NCBI GenBank assembly: GCA_049322515.1
Contig: JBMOQW010000010.1
Coordinates: 54,789 to 118,788 of the forward strand
Reading direction: 5' to 3'
DNA from: Parasulfuritortus sp049322515
GTDB taxonomy: Bacteria > Pseudomonadota > Gammaproteobacteria > Burkholderiales > Thiobacillaceae
Length of the DNA stretch: 64,000 bases
Of the stretch, positions 42,213 to 50,292 are shown piece after piece (within the stretch, counting starts at the first letter, position 1; each line of letters starts with the position of its first letter). Under the pieces are notes generated by a model. That model was not told the origin of the DNA. It saw only the letters and a program-made list of their open reading frames with translations, and did no database searches. The position numbers and the translations under genes were made by a program.

Positions 42213-43351
42213 CGGGCAGGTCGTCCTTTGGCGAGAAATACCAGCGCAGCCAGTCCGGCACACGCGGCGGCGGTGGTGAAGGTGAATGCGCCGCCCCACT
42301 GTTGCCAGACGGCGCCTGCGTACAGGGTGCCGACCGTGCCGCCGATGCCGAACGCCAGGCTGTTGTAGAGCGCCTGGCCACGGGCCTGGTTGCGGCCACG
42401 GAAATGGCGGTGGATGAGGCCGATGGCCGCGGCGTGGTAGGCGGCGAAAGTGAGTGCGTGCAGGAACTGGGCGAACAGCAGCACCGGCATGCTGTCGACC
42501 CACCAGCCGATGAGCACGAAGCGCAGCGCGGCCGTGACCAGGGTGATGAGCACCACGGTCTCGTTGCTCAGATGCTTGAGCACGCGCGGCATGACCAGGA
42601 ACACGCCCACTTCGCAGATCACCCCGAGCGCCCAGAGCCAGCCGGCCAGGCTCTTGCTGTAGCCGGTGTCGACCAGATAGATCGTGAAGAAGGTGTAGTA
42701 AGGCCCGTGGGCCGCCGCCATCAGGATCGCGGCCGCCATCAGGGCCATCACTTCGGGACGGCGCAGCACGGCACCGAGCGGGGTGTGTTCGGTTTCCAGG
42801 TGGGCGATCTCGGCCTCGGGGATGAACCGGGCGAACAACACGATGCCGACCAGCAGGCCGAGCACCACCCAGAGCAACGCTCGCACCTCGGTATGGTCGA
42901 GCAGCCAGCCGAGACCGACCACCACCACGATGAAACCAACCGAGCCCCACAGGCGAATATTGCCGTAGCGGTCGGCGCGGTCCCTCAGGTGCGACAGCGT
43001 GGTGGCCTCGACCAGCGGCAGCGAGGCGCTCCAGAAGAAACTGATGAAGCTCATCACCGCCAGCATCCACCAGAATCCGGTACCCATGAACACACCCAGG
43101 AACGACACCAGGCTGACCACCGCGGCGAACTGGACGATGGCGACCCGCTTGCCGGTGCGGTCGGCAATGTGCCCCCACAGGTTGGGCGCAAACATGCGCA
43201 TGACATGCAGCGGCGCCATGAGCACGCCGATCTGGAAGGCGTTGAACTCGAGCGAGCGCAGATACAGGGCCCAATACGGCGCCATCGCCCCGACGAAGGC
43301 GAAATAGAAGAAATAGAAGCCGGACAGGCGCCAGTAGGGAATCGTGTGCAT
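42209..43351 (-). CDS. MFS transporter, HcaT/phenylpropionate-permease type
   Basis: A 380-residue, about 12-helix major facilitator. The N-terminus YWRLSGFYFFYFAFVGAMAPYWALYL and the loop NLWGHIADRTGKR (the family A-motif region) fit the HcaT/LacY-like MFS_1 subgroup. Substrate is unknown. The gene is translationally coupled to the histidine phosphatase through ATGA. I use the ATG at 43351 over the TTG one codon earlier. A strong terminator just upstream separates it from DUF465. Confidence 0.82.
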   Translation of the reverse strand: MHTIPYWRLSGFYFFYFAFVGAMAPYWALYLRSLEFNAFQIGVLMAPLHVMRMFAPNLWGHIADRTGKRVAIVQFAAVVSLVSFLGVFMGTGFWWMLAVMSFISFFWSASLPLVEATTLSHLRDRADRYGNIRLWGSVGFIVVVVGLGWLLDHTEVRALLWVVLGLLVGIVLFARFIPEAEIAHLETEHTPLGAVLRRPEVMALMAAAILMAAAHGPYYTFFTIYLVDTGYSKSLAGWLWALGVICEVGVFLVMPRVLKHLSNETVVLITLVTAALRFVLIGWWVDSMPVLLFAQFLHALTFAAYHAAAIGLIHRHFRGRNQARGQALYNSLAFGIGGTVGTLYAGAVWQQWGGAFTFTTAAACAGLAALVFLAKGRPAR

Positions 43352-43352
43352 C

Positions 43353-43386
43353 AAACAAAACGGCCCGGAGGGTGGCTCCGGGCCGT
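43353..43386 (-). terminator. Rho-independent terminator of the DUF465 gene
   Basis: On the minus strand, an 11-bp perfect stem (ACGGCCCGGAG / CTCCGGGCCGT) with a 5-nt loop is followed by TTTTGTTTGA. It sits immediately downstream of the DUF465 stop and just before the MFS start, so it should end the DUF465 transcript. Confidence 0.85.
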
Positions 43387-43403
43387 CATGCGCATCGACG
43401 CGC

Positions 43404-43643
43404 TTACTTCGCGGCCAGGATCAGCTTGTACAGCTTGTCCTTGAGGCCGACCCGCAGCTTCTTCAGCTCTTCCTCGTACAGGTCCGAGGCCGCCTCGACG
43501 CGCTGCTCGATGCGCTGGATCTTGTGATCGACGTCATCGTAGTCGCGCATCATCTTGACGAAATCGTCGTTGGCCAGGGTGAGCTTGCGAATGGTCTCGG
43601 CATGCTCGGGGAATTCGTGGTAGAGATCGTGGCTCTCGATCAT
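43404..43643 (-). CDS. DUF465/YdcH-family protein
   Basis: A 79-residue, highly charged, helical protein with the family pattern: LYHEFPEHAETIRKL, DDFVKMMRDYDDVDHKI and a C-terminal LKDKLYKLILAAK. Predicted coiled-coil helices cover nearly all of it. The family is common in proteobacteria and its function is not settled. It lies 24 bp downstream of aroC on the same strand and ends at a strong terminator. Confidence 0.87.
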   Translation of the reverse strand: MIESHDLYHEFPEHAETIRKLTLANDDFVKMMRDYDDVDHKIQRIEQRVEAASDLYEEELKKLRVGLKDKLYKLILAAK

Positions 43644-43667
43644 TTTTTCTCTGCTCCTTTTGCAAAA

Positions 43668-44774
43668 CTAGCGAACTTTACCGGGGATGACGGGCGTGGG
43701 GCAACGCACATCGGCATTCTGGGCGCGCTGGCGCAAGGCATGGTCCATCAGGACGATGGCCAGCATGGCTTCGGCGATGGGGGTGGCGCGGATGCCCACG
43801 CAGGGATCGTGGCGACCGTGGGTGACCACCTCGGTGGGCTGGCCGTCGATGTCGATCGAGCGGCCCGGCAGGCGGATCGACGAGGTCGGCTTGATGGCGA
43901 TCGAGGCGGTGATGTCCTGTCCGGTGGAGATGCCCCCCAGCACGCCGCCGGCATGGTTGGACAAAAATCCTTCCGGGGTCAGTTCGTCACGGTGCTCGGT
44001 GCCCTTCTGCGCCACGCAGCGGAAACCATCGCCGATCTCGACCCCCTTGACCGCGTTGATGCTCATCAGGGCATAGGCGAGGTCGGCGTCCAGGCGGTCG
44101 TAGACCGGCTCGCCGAGGCCGACCGGGACGCCTTCCGCCACCACGTCGATGCGGGCGCCCACCGAGTTGCCTTCCTTGCGCAGCGCATCCATGTAGGCTT
44201 CCAGGCGGGGCAGGTAGCTGGCATCCGCAGCGAAGAAACTGTTGCCCTCGAGGTGCAAATCCGCCCAGGACTTGAACGGCACCTCGATCGGGCCGAGCTG
44301 TGAAAGATAGCCGCGAATCACCGTGCCGTAGGTCGTGTGCAGCCATTTCTTGGCAACCGCACCGGCCGCCACCCGCACGGCGGTCTCGCGCGCCGAGGAG
44401 CGGCCGCCGCCGCGATAATCGCGGATGCCGTATTTCTGCCAGTAGGTGTAGTCGGCGTGACCGGGCCGGAAGGTGCGCGCGATGTCGCCGTAGTCCTTGC
44501 TGCGCTGGTCCTCGTTGCGGATCAGCAGGGCGATGGGCGTGCCGGTGGTCTGGCCTTCGAACACCCCGGACAGAATTTCCACGGTGTCGGATTCGCGGCG
44601 CTGGGTGACATGGCGGGAGGTGCCCGGCTTGCGCCGGTCGAGCTCGTGCTGGATGTCTTCGGTGCTCAGGGGCAAGCCCGGCGGGCAACCATCGAGCACG
44701 CAGCCGATGCCGGGCCCATGCGACTCGCCGAAGGAAGTCACGCAGAACAGCTTGCCAAGGGAATTGCCGGACAT
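43668..44774 (-). CDS. aroC: Chorismate synthase
   Basis: A 368-residue enzyme catalysing the last shikimate step, EPSP to chorismate, with reduced FMN. GESHGPGIGCVLDG at the N-terminus, RPGHADYTYWQKYGIRDYRGGGR, SARETA, and GGISTGQDI with RHDPCVG near the end are the conserved family motifs. Length and start are normal. DUF465 follows. Confidence 0.95.
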   Translation of the reverse strand: MSGNSLGKLFCVTSFGESHGPGIGCVLDGCPPGLPLSTEDIQHELDRRKPGTSRHVTQRRESDTVEILSGVFEGQTTGTPIALLIRNEDQRSKDYGDIARTFRPGHADYTYWQKYGIRDYRGGGRSSARETAVRVAAGAVAKKWLHTTYGTVIRGYLSQLGPIEVPFKSWADLHLEGNSFFAADASYLPRLEAYMDALRKEGNSVGARIDVVAEGVPVGLGEPVYDRLDADLAYALMSINAVKGVEIGDGFRCVAQKGTEHRDELTPEGFLSNHAGGVLGGISTGQDITASIAIKPTSSIRLPGRSIDIDGQPTEVVTHGRHDPCVGIRATPIAEAMLAIVLMDHALRQRAQNADVRCPTPVIPGKVR

Positions 44775-44853
44775 GAAAGGAAATGAAGCGGGGGAATGAC
44801 GCGATTATCGCACAGGCCAGGGCACGGCGGGACGCCGACCCGCAGGCCCCCGG

Positions 44854-47547
44854 TCAGTCGGCCACGGCCTCAGCCGGCTGGGTGAAGCAACGTTCGGCGA
44901 AGGCCTCGGCCGGCACCGGCGGGCTGAACAGGTAGCCCTGGTAATAGTCGCAGCCATGCTGGCGCAGGAAATCCAGTTGGGCCGGCGTTTCCACGCCCTC
45001 GGCAAGCACCTCCAGGCGCAGGGAGCGGGCCATGGCGATGATGGTGGCGGTGATTTCCATGTCGTCTTCCAGGCGCGGAATGTCGTCGACGAAGGATTTG
45101 TCGATCTTCAGGGTATCGAGCGGGAAGCGCTTGAGATAGGCAAGCGAGGAATAGCCGGTGCCGAAATCATCGATGGCCAGCCGGATGCCGAGCGCGCGCA
45201 ACCCCGCCAACACCTCGAACACCTTGTGATGCTGGTCGAGCAGGCTGCCCTCGGTCATTTCCAGTTCCAGCTGCTGGGCCGGGAAGCCGGTCTCGGCGAG
45301 AATGTGGGCGACCTGCTCGACCAGGTCCGAGCGGCTCAATTGCCGGGGCGAGACGTTGACCGCCAGGATCAGCGGCGGGTGGCCGGCATCCAGCCAGCGC
45401 CGTCCCTGCAGGCAGGTCTCGCGGAGGACCCAGGCACCGAGGGCATCGATCAGGCCGGACTGTTCCGCCACCGGGATGAAGCGTCCGGGCGGAACCAGGC
45501 CTTCCTCCGGGGACTGCCAGCGAACCAGGGCTTCGGCACCGATGACCCGGCCACTCCCGATCGCCACCTGGGGCTGGAAATGCACCCGCAGTTCGTCCTG
45601 GTTCAAGGCGCGCCGCAAGCGCGACTCAAGCGCCACGCGGGCCCGCGCCGCCTCGGTCAGGGCGTCCGAGAAATATCGGTAGCGGCCGCGGCCCTCCTCC
45701 TTCGATTGGTACAAGGCGGCGTCGGCACCTTGGAGCAGGGCTTCCTCGCTGCTGCCATGGTCCGGATACAGGGCAATGCCGATGCTGGCGCCCACCGTCA
45801 CCTCGACGCCATTGGGCAGGGTGAAAGGCTCCGACAGGGCCGCAACCAGATGTTCGGCCACCCGGGCCACCTGATCCGGATCGTCGACATGCTCGACCAA
45901 GACGGTGAATTCATCGCCGCCCAGCCGGCTGAGGGTGTCCGACTGCCGCACCTGCAGGGTCAGACGCTGGGCCGCCTCGCGCAACAAGGCGTCACCCATC
46001 AGGTGACCGTAGCTGTCGTTGACGTCCTTGAAGCGGTCCAGATCGAGCATCAGAAGCGCCAGCCGGTCGCCATCCCGACGCGCCCGGTCGAGCGCATGGG
46101 TCAGGCGCAGGTGCAGCATGAGCCGGTTCGGCAAGCCGGTGAGCAGGTCATGATGGGCCTGGTATTCCAGCTTGGCCTCGGATTGCTTGATCTGGGAAAT
46201 GTCGGTGTGCACCGCGACATAGTTGAGGATCGCGCCATCATTGCCGCGCACCACGCTGATCGACAGCAGGATGGGCACCAGGCCGCCATCCTTGCGCCGG
46301 TCGACCACCTCGCCCTGCCATTGCCCGGTTTCGGCCAGGGTATTCTTGAGTGCCTCATAGAAGCGCGCCTCATGGTGGCCCGACTGAAGAAAACGTGGGG
46401 TCTGGCCGATGATTTCCGCTTCCTGGTAACCGGTCAGCCGGCAGAAAGCCGGATTGGCACGCAGGATGCGCTGGGCCGGATCGGTGATCAGGATGCCCTC
46501 GCGGGTGTTGTCGAACACCGAGGCGGAGAGCAGCAGTTGGGCTTCGCTCAAGACACGTTCGGACACATCGCGGGACAGCACCATGAAGCGCACCGCCTCA
46601 CCACGGACGCTCTGCTTGCGGGCCACCGAGAGCTCGAAGTAATGGCGTCCCTTGGCCAGGTCCAGGGCGATTACGTGGCCGTGCGACTCGCCGGTCCGTT
46701 CCGCCTCGGCCAGGGCCGCCATCACTGCCTCGGCGGCGGCCCGGGGCATGACTTCGGCCACCGTTCGGCCGAGCAATTTGTCGGCCGCCATCACCAACAA
46801 GGATTGTCGATGGCCGAGCACCTGGAAATAACGCCCGCCACGATCCAGCTCGAACAACAAGTCCGGTACCGCTTGCAAGGTCGCGGCCAGGTCGGCTGCC
46901 AGGGCCCGCACCGGCTGGCCGAAGTGGCGACTCAAGCGGTGCACCGCGATGATGCCGATGCCGAGCAACAAGACCACCAGCAGGACCATGAAGCCGATGC
47001 CTTGGCGCAGGGCCTGCTCACGCTCGCGCTCGGACAGACCGACCTGGATCACCCCGAGCACCTGGTTGTCGTAGCCGCCCCGATACGGCAGGGTGATCTC
47101 CCGCACCGGTTCGCCCGCCAGGCTCAGGGTGCGCACATGGGAGCCATCGCTGCGCAGCACCGCTCGCACGATTTCCTGGCTCGCCGCATCCAGCATCCGG
47201 TCGTTCTCGCCTGGATCGCTGTGCGCGAGCACCCGGCCGCCCAGGTCGGACAAGCGCAGGTAGAGGATGCCGGGTTGCGCGGCCTTGATTTCCTCGAGCA
47301 GCAGCCGGGCATGGTACTTGCCCGAAAAAGACACCCGGCTGACCGAATTGGCCAGCACCTGGGTCAACAAGGTGGACAGCTTGCCCTCCTCGCGATCCAT
47401 CACCCGCTGGATGTACCAGCCGCCCGCGAGCAGGACCACCACCATCAAGGCCAGGATCAGACCGCCAAAAGCCCAGGCCAGCCGGCGGTCGACATCGGCA
47501 AAGGCGGCGACTTCGCCGGGGGTGCCTGGCGTGCCTGTGCTCATCAA
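44854..47547 (-). CDS. Membrane GGDEF-EAL protein with PAS domains
   Basis: An 897-residue c-di-GMP enzyme with a first membrane helix at about 29-49, a periplasmic domain (about 50-185, dCache/sensor-like), a second helix (IGFMVLLVVLLLGIGIIAV) and two PAS regions (about 210-450). GGDEF (LSRLGGDEFTVL, near 543) and EAL (GAEALVRW, near 670; DDFGTGYSSL; KIDKSFV) are both intact, so either synthesis or breakdown is possible. No RxxD I-site is in the right place (RQSD precedes by the right distance, which may serve). It overlaps the upstream periplasmic binding protein stop in an ATGA, suggesting that protein delivers a ligand signal. Confidence 0.88.
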   Translation of the reverse strand: MMSTGTPGTPGEVAAFADVDRRLAWAFGGLILALMVVVLLAGGWYIQRVMDREEGKLSTLLTQVLANSVSRVSFSGKYHARLLLEEIKAAQPGILYLRLSDLGGRVLAHSDPGENDRMLDAASQEIVRAVLRSDGSHVRTLSLAGEPVREITLPYRGGYDNQVLGVIQVGLSEREREQALRQGIGFMVLLVVLLLGIGIIAVHRLSRHFGQPVRALAADLAATLQAVPDLLFELDRGGRYFQVLGHRQSLLVMAADKLLGRTVAEVMPRAAAEAVMAALAEAERTGESHGHVIALDLAKGRHYFELSVARKQSVRGEAVRFMVLSRDVSERVLSEAQLLLSASVFDNTREGILITDPAQRILRANPAFCRLTGYQEAEIIGQTPRFLQSGHHEARFYEALKNTLAETGQWQGEVVDRRKDGGLVPILLSISVVRGNDGAILNYVAVHTDISQIKQSEAKLEYQAHHDLLTGLPNRLMLHLRLTHALDRARRDGDRLALLMLDLDRFKDVNDSYGHLMGDALLREAAQRLTLQVRQSDTLSRLGGDEFTVLVEHVDDPDQVARVAEHLVAALSEPFTLPNGVEVTVGASIGIALYPDHGSSEEALLQGADAALYQSKEEGRGRYRYFSDALTEAARARVALESRLRRALNQDELRVHFQPQVAIGSGRVIGAEALVRWQSPEEGLVPPGRFIPVAEQSGLIDALGAWVLRETCLQGRRWLDAGHPPLILAVNVSPRQLSRSDLVEQVAHILAETGFPAQQLELEMTEGSLLDQHHKVFEVLAGLRALGIRLAIDDFGTGYSSLAYLKRFPLDTLKIDKSFVDDIPRLEDDMEITATIIAMARSLRLEVLAEGVETPAQLDFLRQHGCDYYQGYLFSPPVPAEAFAERCFTQPAEAVAD

Positions 47548-48611
47548 TCCACGATCGGCTGGTTATGCCAGATCGGTCGCTGGGCAGGCCAGGGCTTCCT
47601 GAACGCGGCGGGGATCGGTCCTGCCCAGCCAGGGTAGCGACTCAGGGTATCGCGGGTGACCGGAAACACGGGCACGAGCACCTTGCGTGGCACGGTCTGG
47701 CCTCGCGCGGTGGCATACGCGGCCTTCACGGCTTCGGCGCCCAGAGGGCCACAAAATTGCGCCGAGTCGATGGCGGTCAGCCGGCCGGCGCGGATGTTCT
47801 CGACCGAGGCGGGATCGCCGTCGATGCTGGCGACCACGATCTCCTTGCGGCCCGCCTTGGCAAGCGCATCGACCACACTCAGGCCACCGCCATCATTCAC
47901 CGTGAACACCACGTCGATGCTGCCGGGCTTGGGAAAATCGCGCAGGATGGCGCGGCCCGCCGCCCGACCGGCCTCGGGTTCCACCGCCTGGTAGGTTTTC
48001 AACACCGTGTAGGGCCGACCGAGATCGCGGAGCGCTTCGAGAAAACCATTCAGGCGCTCGACCGTGGACGACACCAGGGGATATTCGACCAGCACCAGCC
48101 TGAGCGGACGCGGGCCCGGAAAACGGGCCGCGATGAATTCACCGTTCAGGTAGCCGGCCTGGTGATTGTCGGACGTGATGTAGGCAGTCAACTTGCCGCC
48201 GCTGATGTACTGGTCGTAGGCGATCACCGGAATGCCCGCCTGGTTGGCCTTTTTGAGGGGCGCGGCCAGGGCCGCGTTGTCGGTGGGCTGGACGATGATC
48301 ACGTCCGGGCGCAGGCGAATCACCTCGAACATCTGCTCGATCTGTCGCTCGACGCCAGCCGTGCCGTCGCCAGCCACCCGGGCCACCAGTTCGACCCCGC
48401 GCCAACCCTGTCGGGCGGCTTCCCGGTTGATGCGCGCAGCTTCCTGTTCCAACCCCTCGCGCATCGCCACCTGGCCGGGAATGTTCATCGACCAGTACAG
48501 CACACCGATCCGGTACGGCGCCTCGGCGGCCAGCCCCCATCCGGCCATCATCATGGCCAGCAGGAAAAATGAAAACAGCTCAGATAGCCGGGTTATGGGG
48601 CCGAATCGCAT
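47544..48611 (-). CDS. Periplasmic sugar-type binding protein coupled to GGDEF-EAL
   Basis: A 355-residue Peripla_BP_4-family protein. The N-terminus carries a signal-peptide-like hydrophobic stretch (FSFFLLAMMMAGWGLAAEA), followed by YRIGVLYWSMNIPGQVAMREG and VIIVQPTDNAALAAPLKKAN, typical of ribose/AI-2-class binders. No ABC permease or ATPase gene is near. Its stop overlaps the start of the GGDEF-EAL gene in ATGA, so it is probably a sensor subunit, as LuxP is for LuxQ. The ligand is unknown. Confidence 0.82.
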   Translation of the reverse strand: MRFGPITRLSELFSFFLLAMMMAGWGLAAEAPYRIGVLYWSMNIPGQVAMREGLEQEAARINREAARQGWRGVELVARVAGDGTAGVERQIEQMFEVIRLRPDVIIVQPTDNAALAAPLKKANQAGIPVIAYDQYISGGKLTAYITSDNHQAGYLNGEFIAARFPGPRPLRLVLVEYPLVSSTVERLNGFLEALRDLGRPYTVLKTYQAVEPEAGRAAGRAILRDFPKPGSIDVVFTVNDGGGLSVVDALAKAGRKEIVVASIDGDPASVENIRAGRLTAIDSAQFCGPLGAEAVKAAYATARGQTVPRKVLVPVFPVTRDTLSRYPGWAGPIPAAFRKPWPAQRPIWHNQPIVD

Positions 48612-48658
48612 GGAATGATTGTACCAAACTCGAAATAACCCTGTCCTTGAAGTCGGGT

Positions 48659-50149
48659 TTAGAGACGGGACGCGTGCAGCAGCGCCACGCCCAAGCCGAC
48701 GCCAAAGCCGGTGATCTCGGTCCCGGCCGCACCCAGCCCACCCTTGCAGCGGGCAGCCGACAAATCGACATGCAGCCAGGGCGTGTCATCAACGAAGCGG
48801 CTCAGGAAACGGGCCGCCAGGAGATGGTCGGCCTCACTGTCCAGGGTACATTGCTTAATGTCTGCGACCGGCGAATCGAGCGCTTCGTCGTAGTCCTCCG
48901 GCATCGGGAAGGCGACCACCCTTTCGCCGGCCGCGTGGCCGGCGGCGACCGCCTGGCCAGCAAGTGCCTCGCGGTTGGCGATCACCCCGCTCATGCGTTC
49001 ACCCAACGCCCCGATCATGCTGCCGGTCAGGGTGGCAAAGTCGATGATCACGCGCGGCTTGGCCCGTGCCGCGAGGGTCAGGGTATCGGCCAGGACCATG
49101 CGGCCCTCGGCGTCGGTGTGGACGATCTCGATGCTGGTGCCATTCAGCGCCGTCACCACCTCGTTCTGAGTGTAGGCCTCGGGCGACAGATGATTCTGGG
49201 CGATCGCCAGCCACACCTCGAGCGGGGTCTCCAGCCGCAATCGGGTCGCGGCGAGGAGGATGCCGAGCACCACCGCCGAGCCGTTCATGTCGTCGTGCAT
49301 GTTGTTCATGTAGCGGGCCGGCTTCAGGTTGTGGCCACCGGTATCGAAGCAGATGCCCTTGCCGACCAGGGCGATTCCCTTTCCCTTGCCTTTTCTGCGT
49401 CCCCCCGGTCCTGGATAAGTCAGCCGGACAATAGCCGCATCGCGATGTCCACTGCCCCGGGCCACGGCCAGAAAGGCGCCGGCCTTGAGCTTGCCCAACC
49501 TGGCCAGATCGTATTCCTCGATCGCCCAGCCCTCCGTCTCCGCTAAGTCGCGGATACGGCGCCGGTAGCTCCCCGGGGTGAGCAGGTTGGGCGGCAGCCG
49601 GGTCAGTTCCCGGGCCAGGCCGTTGCCGGCCGCCACTGCGCGTTCGACCGAGAGGTCGAGTTCGCCCGCGCCGTGGAGCTCGATCCGGCCAAGCGGCCGG
49701 CCGGCCGGCTCGGACTTCCATTGGCTGAGCGCCATGCCGTTGATCCAGGCGACGTAGGCCGCAGCGCGCGCAGCCTGTGCCCGGAACGACGCATCCCCCT
49801 GCAGGGTGATGTCGATCCGGGCCGGATGCTCTTCGAGCAGGGGCTTCAGCGCCTGGCGCAGGCTTTCATGCCAGGCAAAGACCTGCTTGGCCGGATCCAG
49901 GCGCAGCCAGACCGACAGGCAACCGTCGGGCAATTCCAGGACCAGGGGCGATTTGGCCAGGCTGTCCGGGGACTTGCCCTTGCGCGCCAACACCCGCGCC
50001 GCAGCCGCCTGTTCTGCCGCATCGTGCCAGTCCATCCCGGCCGGCAGGACCACCAGCAGATGGCGGGTGGCAGCACCCCGTTCGCGCAGGGGGGCAGGGT
50101 GTTGGATCAGGCGGGCGAGCCCGTCCTTGAGCGACACATTCTTCTTCAT
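48659..50149 (-). CDS. Leucyl aminopeptidase family (M17) protein
   Basis: A 496-residue cytosolic metallopeptidase releasing N-terminal residues. The M17 metal and catalytic motifs are visible: GKGICFDTGGHNLKP, MHDDMNGSA and VHTDAEGRMVLADTL (the family signature NTDAEGRL with two changes), then TLTGS and the late GGLGAAGTEI. The ATG at 50149 is preferred over a TTG at 50155; no strong Shine-Dalgarno is seen. It is divergent from aceE. It may be a PepB/PepA-like enzyme; I leave the symbol empty. Confidence 0.87.
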   Translation of the reverse strand: MKKNVSLKDGLARLIQHPAPLRERGAATRHLLVVLPAGMDWHDAAEQAAAARVLARKGKSPDSLAKSPLVLELPDGCLSVWLRLDPAKQVFAWHESLRQALKPLLEEHPARIDITLQGDASFRAQAARAAAYVAWINGMALSQWKSEPAGRPLGRIELHGAGELDLSVERAVAAGNGLARELTRLPPNLLTPGSYRRRIRDLAETEGWAIEEYDLARLGKLKAGAFLAVARGSGHRDAAIVRLTYPGPGGRRKGKGKGIALVGKGICFDTGGHNLKPARYMNNMHDDMNGSAVVLGILLAATRLRLETPLEVWLAIAQNHLSPEAYTQNEVVTALNGTSIEIVHTDAEGRMVLADTLTLAARAKPRVIIDFATLTGSMIGALGERMSGVIANREALAGQAVAAGHAAGERVVAFPMPEDYDEALDSPVADIKQCTLDSEADHLLAARFLSRFVDDTPWLHVDLSAARCKGGLGAAGTEITGFGVGLGVALLHASRL

Positions 50150-50191
50150 GAGCAATCCATAATATTTGATACGTCAATACTTACTATTGAA

Positions 50192-50221
50192 TTGACTTAT
50201 GGCTCGGCGAGGTTCGATAAT
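50192..50221 (+). promoter_or_regulatory. aceE promoter
   Basis: TTGACT (50192-50197), an 18-bp spacer and GATAAT (50216-50221) form a sigma-70-type promoter about 70 bp upstream of aceE, in the 143-bp divergent region with the aminopeptidase gene. GGAG precedes the aceE ATG. Confidence 0.55.
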
Positions 50222-50292
50222 TCACCGGTTTCTGGTTGAATTGTTCCACATAATTCGACCCACCCGCCTCATTCACCGGAGAGTTTGAACCC

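Noticed and set aside
41610..43358. A single 582-codon minus-strand frame covering both the MFS and phosphatase genes
   Set aside because: Its first two-thirds is a shifted reading of the MFS gene; only the last 200 codons are the histidine phosphatase, with its own ATG at 42212.
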